Shown here: piece by piece, positions 43,001-51,760 of the stretch | How positions within the stretch are numbered: the stretch's first letter is position 1 | How the letters are laid out: the number at the start of each line of letters is the position of its first letter | From: Gilichinskyi gelida | GTDB lineage: Bacteria; Acidobacteriota; Thermoanaerobaculia; Gp7-AA8 | DNA: 64,000 nt | Assembly: GCA_038040385.1 (NCBI GenBank) | Contig: JBBPII010000012.1 | Location: forward strand, 62,001-126,000 | Reading direction: 5' to 3' | Notes under the pieces: generated by a model | Databases searched by the model: none | What the model was told of the DNA's origin: nothing | What the model saw: only the letters and a program-made list of their open reading frames with translations | Made by a program: the position numbers and the translations under genes

Positions 43001-44091
43001 CGCCGAAGACCGTCGAACTGGAGCCGGGCGGTTCCGCGCAGGTCGAGATCGACTTCAAGTCGGAGACGGTCATTCGCGGCCGGGTGACGCATAACAATCA
43101 GCCGGTGGCCAACGCCGGCGTCAACTTCATCCCGCGGCAGGGAAAGGCACAGACCACCGCCAGCACCAGTGCGGACGCCGGCGGCAACTATGAGCTGAGC
43201 GGCCTCGAGGACGGCCCATACAACGTGCAGGTGGTCGACATGCAGAAGATGACGCCGTTCACCACCACGTACGACGTGCACGGCTCCGGCAACTTCGACA
43301 TCGACGTGCGTACCGCGCCGCTGCGCGGGCGCGTCGTCGACGGGTCGACCGGGCAGCCGATCTCCGACGCACAGGTCGACATCCGGCCGCGTGGCGGCGA
43401 CAGCGGATTCTTCGGCTCGCGCCCGGCGGTCACCGACTCAAACGGCACCTTCGTCGTCGACGCCGTCTCCCACGGCGCGTATCAGGTCAGCGCCGACAAG
43501 ACGGGCTACGGCCACGAGATGAAAGAGGTCAACGTCACCGAGACGCCGCAGGAGCTGGAGTTCAAGCTGAGCCCAAGCGCCGGCGTGACGCTGAAGGTCG
43601 TCGACGGCCGCGACGGCCGCACCCTCGGCGCGAGCGTGCGCGTCACCGACGCCCAGGGCCGCGACTTGCCCGGCGACATGCCGTTCCGCTTCGGCCCGGG
43701 TGGCAGCAACAGCGAGCCGATCAAGCTGGCGCTATCGCCCGGCACCTATCGCATCACCGTGCAGGCCATGTCGTACGCCCCGCGGACGCTGATGGTCTCG
43801 TCGCCGTCGAATCAGACCGTGGCGCTGACGCCCGGCGGCTCGCTGCTCATCCACTCCAAGAGCAGCACCTCGCTCCGCGGCCGCCTGATGGACGCCGGCG
43901 GCTTCCCGTACTTCGCGTCGCAGTTCAATCCGACCGGCTCGTTCCGCATCCTGGAGTCGCCGGGAACGACCACGCTGCAGAACGTCGCCGCCGGCCACTA
44001 CCGGCTCGACGTGCTCGACACGAACGACCGGGTGCTGAAGTCGATCGAGATCGATGTCGTGGAGGGCCGGCCAGCGACGTACGACGTGTAG
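40099..44091 (+). CDS. Secreted protein with about 15 carboxypeptidase-regulatory-like (Cna-B type) repeats
   Basis: 1330 residues. ATG 40099 follows AGGAGG and begins a signal peptide (MRIAPRLLSLLAAFAALPLSA). The rest is a chain of beta-sandwich repeats of about 85-90 residues, each opening with a GxV motif and a PLAGAxV-like second strand, for example ISGSVMNADGQAIAGAKI, VSGKVTGDDGVGVADAAI, VSGVVIDEDKRPVAAARL, FSGRVTDKNGKPLSGVSV, ITGRVVDKSTRRPIASF, LVGKVTDSGGAPLAGVIV and LRGRVVDGSTGQPISDAQV. I count about 15. No catalytic domain, sortase motif, TonB or membrane segment is visible, so it is probably an extended extracellular or periplasmic rod. The end of the gene runs into a long G/C homopolymer region. 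Confidence 0.88.
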   Translation: MRIAPRLLSLLAAFAALPLSAAISGSVMNADGQAIAGAKISLFAPETLTARRERMVSKTPERQALVTASADANGNFRIEPPKNKIVVDLRVDAAGYAPTATRLQSDDDAGALILTRAESKTGTVKAAGKPVAGATVMWEGAAEYTTVTDANGRYTAPDPSKWANRLIIIHPDYARLEEGNLLASRRDADRTLTAGVKVSGKVTGDDGVGVADAAIFIDGWPAGKSGADGTFAAEHAQKDWQEVHAISGARIAARAAAPGALNLKLAKGATVTGTIRDVKSQLPLAGAEVLLNISGRMGFAVRSAQTDAKGNFTISPLPAGSYGLNPSRPNYTIPNASVSVTAGQTQSKPFFATALARVSGVVIDEDKRPVAAARLSAQSAGREGGPMMMMGRQPMGGSASSGPDGRFVVRVTQLDSDVVLSAAKRGYPPAKTPIMRLTSGERKSGVTLTIPRGVAFSGRVTDKNGKPLSGVSVDAAETQNDMGAQFRRVMIGAGGLPRGDENVTSASDGTFTIRLKEGKYDVIFKREGYAAKTLRAQPVAASEKPVDVTMDPGVEISGRVVRNGMGIEGVNVNAFSQDGSANSVTGVDGSFTLTDLTPGQMMLAVNKMDAMIQEMRPISAPARDVVIELPAGGRITGRVVDKSTRRPIASFQAGVSTSRGGGGMMIMTPPMLRPFTSDDGSFTLENVKPGPTQVMAMAPGYTTGRAPNVEVEDGKTVADIEIALEAGAKLVGKVTDSGGAPLAGVIVRSDMMGPGGSRVMRFDPAETSAVTDPNGEYTIDSLEPGEKTFMFARSGYVTESKTATLASGKDTRIDVTLGSGLRVGGVVVTEGGAPVAEATVRASSAAGGGREAHTDAGGAFQLEGLAPGHYTFTASKAGMANGITRDVDVVAMNNVRIVMKSGGTITGHVTGLSAQELSQTNVIAQSPNGSASAPVDSSGNFRLEGAPSGTVRVSARAGQIFGSTKTAPPKTVELEPGGSAQVEIDFKSETVIRGRVTHNNQPVANAGVNFIPRQGKAQTTASTSADAGGNYELSGLEDGPYNVQVVDMQKMTPFTTTYDVHGSGNFDIDVRTAPLRGRVVDGSTGQPISDAQVDIRPRGGDSGFFGSRPAVTDSNGTFVVDAVSHGAYQVSADKTGYGHEMKEVNVTETPQELEFKLSPSAGVTLKVVDGRDGRTLGASVRVTDAQGRDLPGDMPFRFGPGGSNSEPIKLALSPGTYRITVQAMSYAPRTLMVSSPSNQTVALTPGGSLLIHSKSSTSLRGRLMDAGGFPYFASQFNPTGSFRILESPGTTTLQNVAAGHYRLDVLDTNDRVLKSIEIDVVEGRPATYDV

Positions 44092-44293
<202 letters not shown>

Positions 44294-44923
44294 CTACTCC
44301 TCCTCGTGCTCGTCGATCGGCAGCGGCTCCGGAATCTCCGCCACCGCTTCGAGCGGCACGCGCTCCGGGCGGGGGGCGACCGGGCCGCCGAAGTTCTTGC
44401 GGTACTTTTCCAGTCGCTTGAAGAGGTGGTGCAGGTCGTACGTCAGGCGCATCACTGTGCGGCGCAACTTGTACTTCACGCGCTTGAAGGCCTCGATGTC
44501 GTCGCCGCGCAGCGTGGGCAGGAAGGCGTGGATCTCGGCGATTCGCTTGCGCACTTTGTCCAGGTCTTTGTCCTGGATGTTGAGGAAGACCTCCTCGCCG
44601 TTGATCAGCATCGGCTCGATGCCGCTCATCTGGTCGTCGAACCAGCGCCAGAGCTGGATCAGGTCGACGCGGCGTCCCTTGGAGAGAAAGCGGGTCTCCA
44701 GCAGGTCCTGCCGGAAGTATCCGAGGAGCTTGCGGTCGTCGGCACGGTTGAATTCTTCGTCGCTGACGTTGCGGGTGTTCCAGACGGCGTAACGGATGAT
44801 GTCGTTGCGCGCGCTGCGCAACTGCCGCAGCGTCTCGTCGAGCATTTTGAAGGGCAACTGCGCGAGCGTCTGCGGCTCGCTGACTGTTTGGACTGAGGAC
44901 ATAGCCGGCGGAGGATAACTCAT
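44294..44923 (-). CDS. Conserved-looking hypothetical protein
   Basis: 209 residues, helical and highly charged, with no signal peptide or membrane segment. No family recognised. The middle (DDRKLLGYFRQDLLETRFL, VDLIQLWRWFDDQMSGIEPML, LINGEEVFLNIQDKDLDKVR) looks like a compact cytoplasmic domain. The end is acidic (PEPLPIDEHEEE). The start at 44923 overlaps the stop of the M36 peptidase gene in an ATGA, so it is translationally coupled; a second ATG is at 44902. It ends at the edge of the poly-C tract. Its link to the secreted peptidase suggests a helper or regulatory role, which is inference. Confidence 0.72.
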   Translation of the reverse strand: MSYPPPAMSSVQTVSEPQTLAQLPFKMLDETLRQLRSARNDIIRYAVWNTRNVSDEEFNRADDRKLLGYFRQDLLETRFLSKGRRVDLIQLWRWFDDQMSGIEPMLINGEEVFLNIQDKDLDKVRKRIAEIHAFLPTLRGDDIEAFKRVKYKLRRTVMRLTYDLHHLFKRLEKYRKNFGGPVAPRPERVPLEAVAEIPEPLPIDEHEEE

Positions 44924-47829
44924 CGGGCGGGGACGTAAATGGCGTCGCCGGACCGGTTGTCGACCATCGAGGCGTAGGCGAGGACGTTTCCCTCTACGCG
45001 AACCCGCGCGTTGGCCACGTCGTGCGCCACGAGGGAGCGCAGGGGGAATTGCACCAGCTCGCTCGGCCGTAGAACGCGCTCCGTGGTGCCGAGCTCTACT
45101 CCCGAATCGTCGAACGCTGTGAAGCGAACCTTAACCGGAGCCGTACCGATGTTCGCCGCGCCGACGTTGGTGCGGAAGGCGTCCGATGACTCGAGTTGAA
45201 TGAGATCGCCGCCATGACCCTCGGCCGTGAACGGCACGAATTGCCCGTACGACCCGCCGTCGGAGGGTGTCGAGATGCGCGCCATGGCGATCGCGCCCGG
45301 CGGAAAGTCCACGCGCAGCAGTCCCATCGTCTCGTCGCGATGGAACAGCTCCGTCAGGATGTTTGCGAAGCGCGCCGGCGGCGTGATCGTCGCGCTCGCC
45401 CCGCCGAAGAGTGCGCCGATGGGTGCAATCGAGTCCGCCAGTTGGCGCACCACCACTTCCGTCGACCACCGCGTGCCGAGGGCACCGGTGGCGCTGATCG
45501 CCGGGGCATACTCGGTACGCGAGCTCGCCGGCGCCACGTGCGCCGGGATGTAAATCGCGTCGCCGGACTTGTTGTCGATCGCCGATCCGTACGCCAGGAT
45601 GCGCGCCGCGCCGGAGACGACGCTGAAGTCCGCAACCAGCTCGCCGCTGCCGGTCGCCGGCATCTGCCAGTGCTGAAACGGCGCGACTGCGATGTCGCGG
45701 TCCGACACTCGGACCACCCCCGCTTCTCCGGCGACCTCGGTGAATCCGACGTTGGAGCGAAAGTCGGCGCTGTTGCGCAAATGGATGACGTATCCGTGCG
45801 TCAGCCCGCCCACCGCATCGGAAGTGTCGGCGCCCGGAATGAATTGCCCGAACGTGCCGCGCGCGTCCGCGGTGTAGGTCCGGCTGGTGACGACCAGATC
45901 GGCGACGTCGCCTTGGAGCTCGAGCGATCCGAGGCCGTTGGGGCTCTGCATCGGCGAGCGCACGACGTCGTTCAGCGCGAGGATCTGCTTCGGTGCGATG
46001 ACCAGCTTCACCGCCGCGAAGCCGCCCGCGTCGGGCGTGTAAACCGCCATCACGTTTGCCGCCTTCGACCCGCGGTTGAAGATGCGGACGTCGGAGACCC
46101 ACGACGTACCACCGACACCTTCCGCGTGCGCCACCACCGGAATGTGCTTGCGCGGCGCGAACGAGAACGGGCGTGCGGCCAAGAGCTGATCGCCCGCGAA
46201 TTGAATGAGCAGCGACCATGAGCGGAGCGTGCCGCCGGTCACTTCGAGCGTCCACGTTCCCGCCGCGGAGCGGCCGCGGAAGGCATCGTTCGCCGGCAAA
46301 GCGACGCGCGCGCCGTCGGGTCCGATCAGGACAAGGTGCGCGTCGCTTCCCGCTACGTCGGCCTGCACCGCGAGCCGCTCGACGGCCCGCACATCGGTGA
46401 TGACGATCGACTGCCGCGACGACTGGAAGAGCGTCCACTCGCCGTGCGGCGCCGGGTCGCAATCGGCGACGACGATGCCTCGCCTGTTCATCGCCGCGCA
46501 GACGACGTCGCGATCATTGGGACTCAGCGCGCGCGCGGCGGCGACCGTCTGCCGCGCCAGCAGCGCGAAGGTCGGATTCGACGGGATGCCGAACATCGAC
46601 TCGATGACGATCTGGTCGGAGAGCTGCCGCCCGGTCGCCGGATGCCGGGCGATGAGACCCTCGAAGATCTCGCGCAGCGCGGAGGACCAGATCGCGCCGT
46701 TGTCGTGCTCCTGGCCGGGGCGCTCGACGGCGCGGAAGTCGGCCATGGTCTTGGCGCTGTCGACGCGGCGTAGGCAGTCGGCGCCCGGCGGGTAGCCGCA
46801 TTCCTGGGTAGGATCGTCGCCCTCGCAGCGCGCGTCCCAATCGCCGATGCAGTACGGATCGCGGCCCGACGCCAAGGTCTGCACGTACGTCTGCGAGAAC
46901 GCCCAGTAGTCGGCGATCCCCTCCGCCAGCGCGCGCGACTCGCTGGCCGACGACCCGAAGAACGCGCCGGGCGCGATCCAGTCCTGAATGGCGTGTGTGT
47001 ACTCGTGCAGCACGATGTCCGAGTCCTCGGCGTCGTCGACTCCGCCGTCGCCGAAGAAGAGGACGCCCTGCCCCACCACGCTGCTGCTCTCGTAGACCGA
47101 ATTGTCCGAGCCGCCGAGGGCGTGCGGATCCACGGCGATCGGATAGCCGACCAGCCGTCGCGGACCGGCATAGCCGAGCGACTGCAGATATCGCTGCGTG
47201 CGGTCGATGTTGTAGTAGACGTTGACCTCTTCGAACTCCGGGCGGCTGCGGTCGAACAGCAGCGACTGCGACGCATCCGCGCGCGGGGTATTCGGCGTCT
47301 GCGGATCGACGATCTTCACATTCGGCCCCGACAGCGTCCCGGACGGCGCGAGCTCGGGAAGTTCGACCTCGGCGTACGCCGCCTCGGGCACCGCGGCGGC
47401 GATGTCGTTCTGGTCGCGCAACTGCGGCGCGTTCAGTTTGGCCACGGGATTCACTTCGAAGACGCGCCCTTTGACGTTGAAGAAGAGGGGGATCTCTTTC
47501 AGGATGGCGCCGGTGTCGTCAACATACCGGGCTACAGGCTCGTGGGGGCGCTCTCGGACGATCACCCGCCGGGCGGGACGCGCCTCGCCGTTGATATTCA
47601 CCCTCACCCGGTCCTTCGCTTCGCTCAGGTGCCCGAAGGGCGGATGAGGGTCCCGCGCGAGCGCGCGATACACCTCCAGCCCATCCCTCTCGATCACCTC
47701 CCCACCCAGAACCGGCACGCCCTCCACGTACTGCGTGTAGTGGCGGTAGGTGGCGGTCAGCGAGTGTCGGACGTAATCGAGTCGCAGGTCGATCGCTGCG
47801 AGGAGGAGGGCGGCGAGCACGTCCACCAC
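44920..47829 (-). CDS. M36/fungalysin-like metallopeptidase with repeated C-terminal beta domains
   Basis: 969 residues. The N-terminal 200 residues resemble an FTP-type propeptide (YVEGVPVLGGEVIERDG). The catalytic domain has the zinc motif in DIVLHEYTHAIQDWIAPG and the third ligand in SESRALAEGIADYWAFSQ, then DNGAIWSSALREIFEGL. A P-domain-like segment follows (about 485-565; GTWTLEVTGGTLRSW). After that come two copies of a beta domain (GGTSWVSDVRIFNRGSKAANV ... AYGSAIDNKSGDAIYIPA and TRWSTEVVVRQ ... AYASMVDNRSGDAIYVPA) shared with the GT-C-like protein at 7243. The start is GTG and the N-terminal hydrophobic stretch (VLAALLLAAI) is short, so export is likely but the signal is atypical. It is coupled to the hypothetical gene at 44294. 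Confidence 0.85.
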   Translation of the reverse strand: MVDVLAALLLAAIDLRLDYVRHSLTATYRHYTQYVEGVPVLGGEVIERDGLEVYRALARDPHPPFGHLSEAKDRVRVNINGEARPARRVIVRERPHEPVARYVDDTGAILKEIPLFFNVKGRVFEVNPVAKLNAPQLRDQNDIAAAVPEAAYAEVELPELAPSGTLSGPNVKIVDPQTPNTPRADASQSLLFDRSRPEFEEVNVYYNIDRTQRYLQSLGYAGPRRLVGYPIAVDPHALGGSDNSVYESSSVVGQGVLFFGDGGVDDAEDSDIVLHEYTHAIQDWIAPGAFFGSSASESRALAEGIADYWAFSQTYVQTLASGRDPYCIGDWDARCEGDDPTQECGYPPGADCLRRVDSAKTMADFRAVERPGQEHDNGAIWSSALREIFEGLIARHPATGRQLSDQIVIESMFGIPSNPTFALLARQTVAAARALSPNDRDVVCAAMNRRGIVVADCDPAPHGEWTLFQSSRQSIVITDVRAVERLAVQADVAGSDAHLVLIGPDGARVALPANDAFRGRSAAGTWTLEVTGGTLRSWSLLIQFAGDQLLAARPFSFAPRKHIPVVAHAEGVGGTSWVSDVRIFNRGSKAANVMAVYTPDAGGFAAVKLVIAPKQILALNDVVRSPMQSPNGLGSLELQGDVADLVVTSRTYTADARGTFGQFIPGADTSDAVGGLTHGYVIHLRNSADFRSNVGFTEVAGEAGVVRVSDRDIAVAPFQHWQMPATGSGELVADFSVVSGAARILAYGSAIDNKSGDAIYIPAHVAPASSRTEYAPAISATGALGTRWSTEVVVRQLADSIAPIGALFGGASATITPPARFANILTELFHRDETMGLLRVDFPPGAIAMARISTPSDGGSYGQFVPFTAEGHGGDLIQLESSDAFRTNVGAANIGTAPVKVRFTAFDDSGVELGTTERVLRPSELVQFPLRSLVAHDVANARVRVEGNVLAYASMVDNRSGDAIYVPAR

Positions 47830-47832
47830 TAA

Positions 47833-50157
47833 CTATGAATGGCCGACCAACTGTTCCGAGCCCGCGGGTTTGGGCGCGGCGACGCTGGCCACGGGGAGGG
47901 AGAAGTAAAACGTGGTCCCGACGCCCTCGGCGCTCTCCACCCAGATCGAACCGCCATGGCGCTCGATGATCTGTTTGGTGATGTAGAGCCCGAGCCCGAG
48001 CCCGCCGTAGTTGGTCGACGACACCTGCCGGCCGCGGTGGAAGCGCTCGAAGACCTGCGCCAGCTCGTCGGCGGGGATGCCGATGCCGCGGTCACGGACG
48101 GACGTCACGAGCTGGTCGCCCTTGTCCTCGACGCTGACCAGAAGCTCGCTGCCATCGGGCGAGTACTTCACCGCGTTCTCCAGCAGGTTGCCGAGGACCT
48201 GCTCGAGGCGGTCGCGATCGCCGATGACGCGTTTCCCGTTGACCGGCACGTTGAGCGCGAGGCGGCGGTCGCTGACGGTGGTGTGGTGGTGGTGCACGAC
48301 GTCGTGCACGAAGGCCGGCCAGTCGATGGGCTCGCGGCGAATCTCCAGGCGCCCAGTCTCGATGCGCGACACGTCGAGCAGCTCGAGGATGAGGCGCGAC
48401 ATCCGATCGATCTGGTCCAGCGCGATGTCGAGGTACTCCTCGGAGGTGCCGAGATCGTTTTCGTGAATGAGCGTCTTGGCCAGTTGCGTGTAGCCCTTGA
48501 TGGAGGTCACCGGCGTGCGCAGCTCGTGTGAGGCGATGGAGAGGAACTCGTCCTTCAGCCGCGAGAGGTCTTCCACCTTGCGGCGCGCATCGACTTGCTC
48601 GGTGTAGAGCATGGCGTTGTCGATGGCCAGCGAGGCGCGTTCCGCGAGCATCTCCGCCAGCGGGAGCTTGTCCTCGGTCATGGCGTTGTCGGGGTTGTTG
48701 GCGGCGATGACCAGCGCGCCGATCGTCTCCCGCCGCGTGCGAAGCGGAAGGATGAGCAGCGATGCAAGCTGCATCGACGGCGTGTGATACGACGTGGTGT
48801 CGGTTGCCGCGCTGAAGCCCGACTGCATGCTGTGCACGTTGGTGGTCAACGAGGGATAGCCGGTGGAGATCACCTGCCCGATGATGCCGTCGCCGACTTT
48901 GAGCGACTGGCGGTAGATGTACGACCAGGCGAGACCGAGCGACGCCAGGTCGCGATGGTAGATGGAAGCCACGCGCAGGTCGGCCGAGTCGCGCGACTTG
49001 ATGATGACCGCCGACCAATCGCCGAGGACTTCGGCGGTGCGCTCGGCGATGGCCTGGGTCACCCATACCGGATCGATGTTGCTGGTAAAGAACGCGCCGG
49101 CGTCGGCGAGGATCTGGGCGCGCTCGGCCTGCAACTGCAGTTCTTCTTCGAGGCGATGCCGCTCGGTGACGTCGCGGAAAGTGACCACCACGCCGGAGAT
49201 GTTCCCATCCTCCTGCAACGGCGTCGCGCTCATGGAGATGGCGATCTGGCGGTCGTCGCGCTCGATGATCAGCGTTTTGTCGCGCACCGGCTTACCGGTC
49301 GACAGCGCGCGCGCGGCGGGCAGCGCCTGCTCATCGATCGGTTTACCGTTGCTGTCGCGCAGGCGGTACGCCGTGGCCTGCTGAAAGATCGGTATGCCGA
49401 CGTCGGCGCGTCCGAGAAGGCTCTGCGCCGCGGAATTGAGAAAGACGGTGCGGCCCTCGCTGTCGACGAGCATGACGCCGTCGGCCATCCCGGCGATCAT
49501 GGCCTCGGTGCGCCGCACCTGCCGCGCGATCGAGGCCCCGAGCGAGTGCTGGATGCGCGTGATCAGATAGGCAGCGATGAGGATGATTGCCAGCCCGATG
49601 AGCACCGCGAGCATGGTCAGCCCGTCGCGCATGCTGGTGATCCGCTGCAGCTCCGCGCGGTTCCGCTGCTCGTGGTCCTGGAACATCATTCCCGCGTAGT
49701 CGGGCGTCGAGCGGTTGATGCGGGCCACCTCGCGCATCACCTCGATGGCATTCGCCGCCTTGTCGTCCCGAAGCAGCTCGAGCTGGCGGTCGGTGAGCTC
49801 CTTGATCTCCTGGTACTGGCGGCGGATGGCGTAGACGCGCGGCGAGTCGCGGGGATCGGTCGCCAGCCGCACCGCGGCGTCGGACGCCTTCTCGAAATCG
49901 CGCACCGCATCGTCGTATTGGACGAGAAACGACGACTCGCCGGTCAGGGCATAGCCGCGCGACGCGCTGATGAGCGTCATGATGTCCTCGTCCATCGAGC
50001 TCACCGCGTTGAGTAGCGGGGCGGAGCCCTCGACCACGCGGTAGTCCTGGCGGTTCGCCGACTGCAGAATGCCGACCGTCACCGCCAGGCCGGCCGTGAC
50101 CAACAGGACGAGCGCGGCGTACGCGCCCCAGAGTGTCTTGCGGATGGAGGAGTCCAT
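47833..50157 (-). CDS. Orphan sensor histidine kinase (CHASE3-PAS-GAF-HisKA-HATPase)
   Basis: 774 residues from ATG 50157. A membrane segment (WGAYAALVLLVTAGLAVTVGIL), a periplasmic helical CHASE3-like domain (about 35-180; SSMDEDIMTLISASRGYALTGE), a second membrane segment (LAVLIGLAIILIAAYLI), then PAS (about 225-340; MADGVMLVDSEGRTVFLNSAAQSLLG), GAF (about 360-510) and the kinase core: SIASHELRTPVTSIKGYTQL with the phospho-His, NLLENAVKYSPDGSE, DRGIGIPADELAQVFERFHRG and GLGLGLYITKQIIERHGG. No response regulator is adjacent. The gene lies upstream of the M36 peptidase in the same direction, three bases apart. Its 5' end lies where the N-terminal half of a Ku gene would be expected on the other strand. 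Confidence 0.93.
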   Translation of the reverse strand: MDSSIRKTLWGAYAALVLLVTAGLAVTVGILQSANRQDYRVVEGSAPLLNAVSSMDEDIMTLISASRGYALTGESSFLVQYDDAVRDFEKASDAAVRLATDPRDSPRVYAIRRQYQEIKELTDRQLELLRDDKAANAIEVMREVARINRSTPDYAGMMFQDHEQRNRAELQRITSMRDGLTMLAVLIGLAIILIAAYLITRIQHSLGASIARQVRRTEAMIAGMADGVMLVDSEGRTVFLNSAAQSLLGRADVGIPIFQQATAYRLRDSNGKPIDEQALPAARALSTGKPVRDKTLIIERDDRQIAISMSATPLQEDGNISGVVVTFRDVTERHRLEEELQLQAERAQILADAGAFFTSNIDPVWVTQAIAERTAEVLGDWSAVIIKSRDSADLRVASIYHRDLASLGLAWSYIYRQSLKVGDGIIGQVISTGYPSLTTNVHSMQSGFSAATDTTSYHTPSMQLASLLILPLRTRRETIGALVIAANNPDNAMTEDKLPLAEMLAERASLAIDNAMLYTEQVDARRKVEDLSRLKDEFLSIASHELRTPVTSIKGYTQLAKTLIHENDLGTSEEYLDIALDQIDRMSRLILELLDVSRIETGRLEIRREPIDWPAFVHDVVHHHHTTVSDRRLALNVPVNGKRVIGDRDRLEQVLGNLLENAVKYSPDGSELLVSVEDKGDQLVTSVRDRGIGIPADELAQVFERFHRGRQVSSTNYGGLGLGLYITKQIIERHGGSIWVESAEGVGTTFYFSLPVASVAAPKPAGSEQLVGHS

Positions 50158-50256
50158 TTGCGGCTCAGTCGCTTCGCAGATGCAAAATCGACGCCGCTGA
50201 GGCCGCGCCCGGCACGCTCTCAACTGCCTTCGATTCAGAGGTTTCCGGCGCCGTAA

Positions 50257-50805
50257 GTGGTGGTGTCCCCAACACGAGGAGATCGTGTCGTCCGCATCGA
50301 GGGCGGCGGCAAGACGTACAAGCTGCTGGCGACGGCGATGAAGAAGGAGAACAAGGTCGCCGTAGCTCGCTGGGTCGCCGGGGGCAAGGAACACCTGGTG
50401 GTGGTGCGGCCGTACGACAAGGGACTCGTCCTCCACACCATGTACTACGCCGACGAGGTTCGCGACTTCGGCGCCATCGACATCGAAGACGCTCCGGTGC
50501 GCGAGAAGGAGATCCAGCTCGCGGAGATGCTCATCGACGAGCTGACGGAGAAGAAGTTCAACCCCATGGCGTACAAGGACGAGTACCGCGAGCGCCTGCT
50601 CGATCGCATCAAGGACAAGGCGCGCGGCAAGACGATCGTGGCCGAGGAGAAGGAAGAGGAGAAGGGCGGCGACGTGATCGACATCATGGAAGCGCTGCGG
50701 CGCAGTCTGGAGAAAGGCGGCGGCGCGCGCCGCGCGCCGAAGAAGACCGCGGCCAAGGCGCGCAAGACGCGGGCGACCGCTTCGCGGAAGAGGAAGGCGT
50801 CGTAA
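50257..50805 (+). pseudogene. ku: 5'-truncated Ku gene (non-homologous end-joining)
   Basis: 182 codons matching only the C-terminal half of bacterial Ku: KTYKLLATAMKKENKVAVARWV, GKEHLVVVRPYDKGLVLHTMYYADEVRD and EIQLAEMLIDELTEKKFNPMAYKDEYRERLLDRIK, followed by a Lys/Arg-rich tail (KKTAAKARKTRATASRKRK). The normal N-terminal half, with the start IWKGSISFGLV-like strand and the bridge part of the DNA-binding ring, is missing. Upstream only about 100 bases of unrelated sequence separate it from the opposing kinase gene. The frame could start at GTG 50257, but the first 15 residues are not Ku-like. A ring-shaped Ku dimer cannot form from this part alone. It may be a decaying remnant. A palindromic repeat follows, then a PE domain gene. 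Confidence 0.75.
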
Positions 50806-50808
50806 AAA

Positions 50809-50887
50809 GGTCTCGCGGTTGCGGGGTCTCGGGGTCTCGCGGTAAAACCCACCCCGAGACCGCGAGACCTCGAGACCTCGCAACCCC
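50809..50887. repeat. Palindromic repeat, family A variant (GGTCTCGCGG)
   Basis: A 79-bp element GGTCTCGCGGTTGCGGGGTC...GAGACCTCGAGACCTCGCAACCCC. It ends directly at the ATG of the next gene, so the usual ribosome site region is occupied by repeat. Confidence 0.88.
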
Positions 50888-51760
50888 ATGAGCGACCCTC
50901 TCAAAAAGTACCGCGACATGCGCGACTTCGGCGAGACGCCCGAACCGGCGGGCGGTAAGCCGAAGCACGGCAAGCTGCCGATCTTCGTCATCCAGAAACA
51001 CCAGGCCTCGCATCTCCACTACGACTTCCGCCTGGAGATGGAAGGGGTGCTGAAGTCGTGGGCGGTGCCGAAGGGACCGTCGTATGACCCGACCGTCAAG
51101 CGGTTGGCGATGATGACCGAGGACCATCCGTACGACTACGCGTCGTTCGAGGGCGTCATCCCGGCGGGTAATTACGGCGGCGGCAACGTCATCATCTGGG
51201 ACAACGGCACGTTCGAGCTCACCGAGCCGGACGACGGAGTCAAAGGCATCAAGCAGGGGAAGCTGGCCTTCAAGATGTACGGGAAGAAGATGTTCGGCGA
51301 GTGGGCGCTGGTGAAGATCCGCGGCCGCTCGCCGAAAGGGAATGAGTGGCTGCTGCTGAAGCACCGCGATGAGTACGCGAACGCGAAGATCGACGTGACC
51401 GAAGTGGCGCCGCAATCGGTGGTGTCGGGGAAGACGGTCGAGGAGATCGGCGACAGCGAGAACTTCTGGCAGAGCAACCGGCCGGCATCCAGCCGCCGGG
51501 CGCCGACGCTGGCCGACCGGAACGCCGCCGTCCCGGCGGCTGGCGCGGAGGCGTCTCGCCGCCACCCGCCTATGGGCGCCGAGACGGCGCCCGGCCAGCC
51601 GGCGGGACGCCGGCGATCCGCTAAGTCGACGAAGAAGCGCGCTTCGCCACCGACTCGATCTGCTCCAGCGCCGCGGAAAGCAGCTTCTTCTCGCTCTCGA
51701 AGCTCGCGCGGCGGATCGACTCCGAAAGCTCGACCCACTCGACGTCGTCAACCTCGGTGA
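50888..51760 (+). CDS. Stand-alone LigD-type 3'-phosphoesterase (PE) domain protein
   Basis: 290 residues; residues about 1-195 are the PE domain that trims 3'-ribonucleotide or 3'-phosphate ends in NHEJ. All catalytic positions known from Pseudomonas LigD are present with a constant offset of four: His38, His44, Asp46 and Arg48 in QKHQASHLHYDFRLE, and His80 and Tyr84 in EDHPYDYASFEG. GNYGGGNVIIWDNGTFEL and EWLLLKHRDEYA follow. The ligase and polymerase domains of LigD are absent. After about residue 196 the sequence is low-complexity, and residues about 212-244 are encoded by a family C repeat. The gene then runs 140 bases into the opposing NUDIX gene, so the true C-terminus was probably lost. 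Its ATG directly follows another repeat, and a truncated Ku gene lies upstream. Confidence 0.88.
   Translation: MSDPLKKYRDMRDFGETPEPAGGKPKHGKLPIFVIQKHQASHLHYDFRLEMEGVLKSWAVPKGPSYDPTVKRLAMMTEDHPYDYASFEGVIPAGNYGGGNVIIWDNGTFELTEPDDGVKGIKQGKLAFKMYGKKMFGEWALVKIRGRSPKGNEWLLLKHRDEYANAKIDVTEVAPQSVVSGKTVEEIGDSENFWQSNRPASSRRAPTLADRNAAVPAAGAEASRRHPPMGAETAPGQPAGRRRSAKSTKKRASPPTRSAPAPRKAASSRSRSSRGGSTPKARPTRRRQPR
51521..51619. repeat. Palindromic repeat, family C, in 3' part of PE gene
   Basis: A 99-bp element AACGCCGCCGTCCCGGCGGC...GGCGGGACGCCGGCGATCC, with inner GGCGCCGAGACGGCGCC. It carries no stop codon in the PE frame, so the frame runs through. Confidence 0.85.

Noticed and set aside
49800..50256. 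N-terminal half of Ku hidden in another frame upstream
   Set aside because: No Ku-like N-terminal motif was found on the plus strand there; the stretch is the 5' part of the opposing kinase gene.
50133..50891. 252-residue frame covering the Ku region
   Set aside because: It is out of frame with the Ku homology and consists of Arg/Gly-rich shadow sequence.
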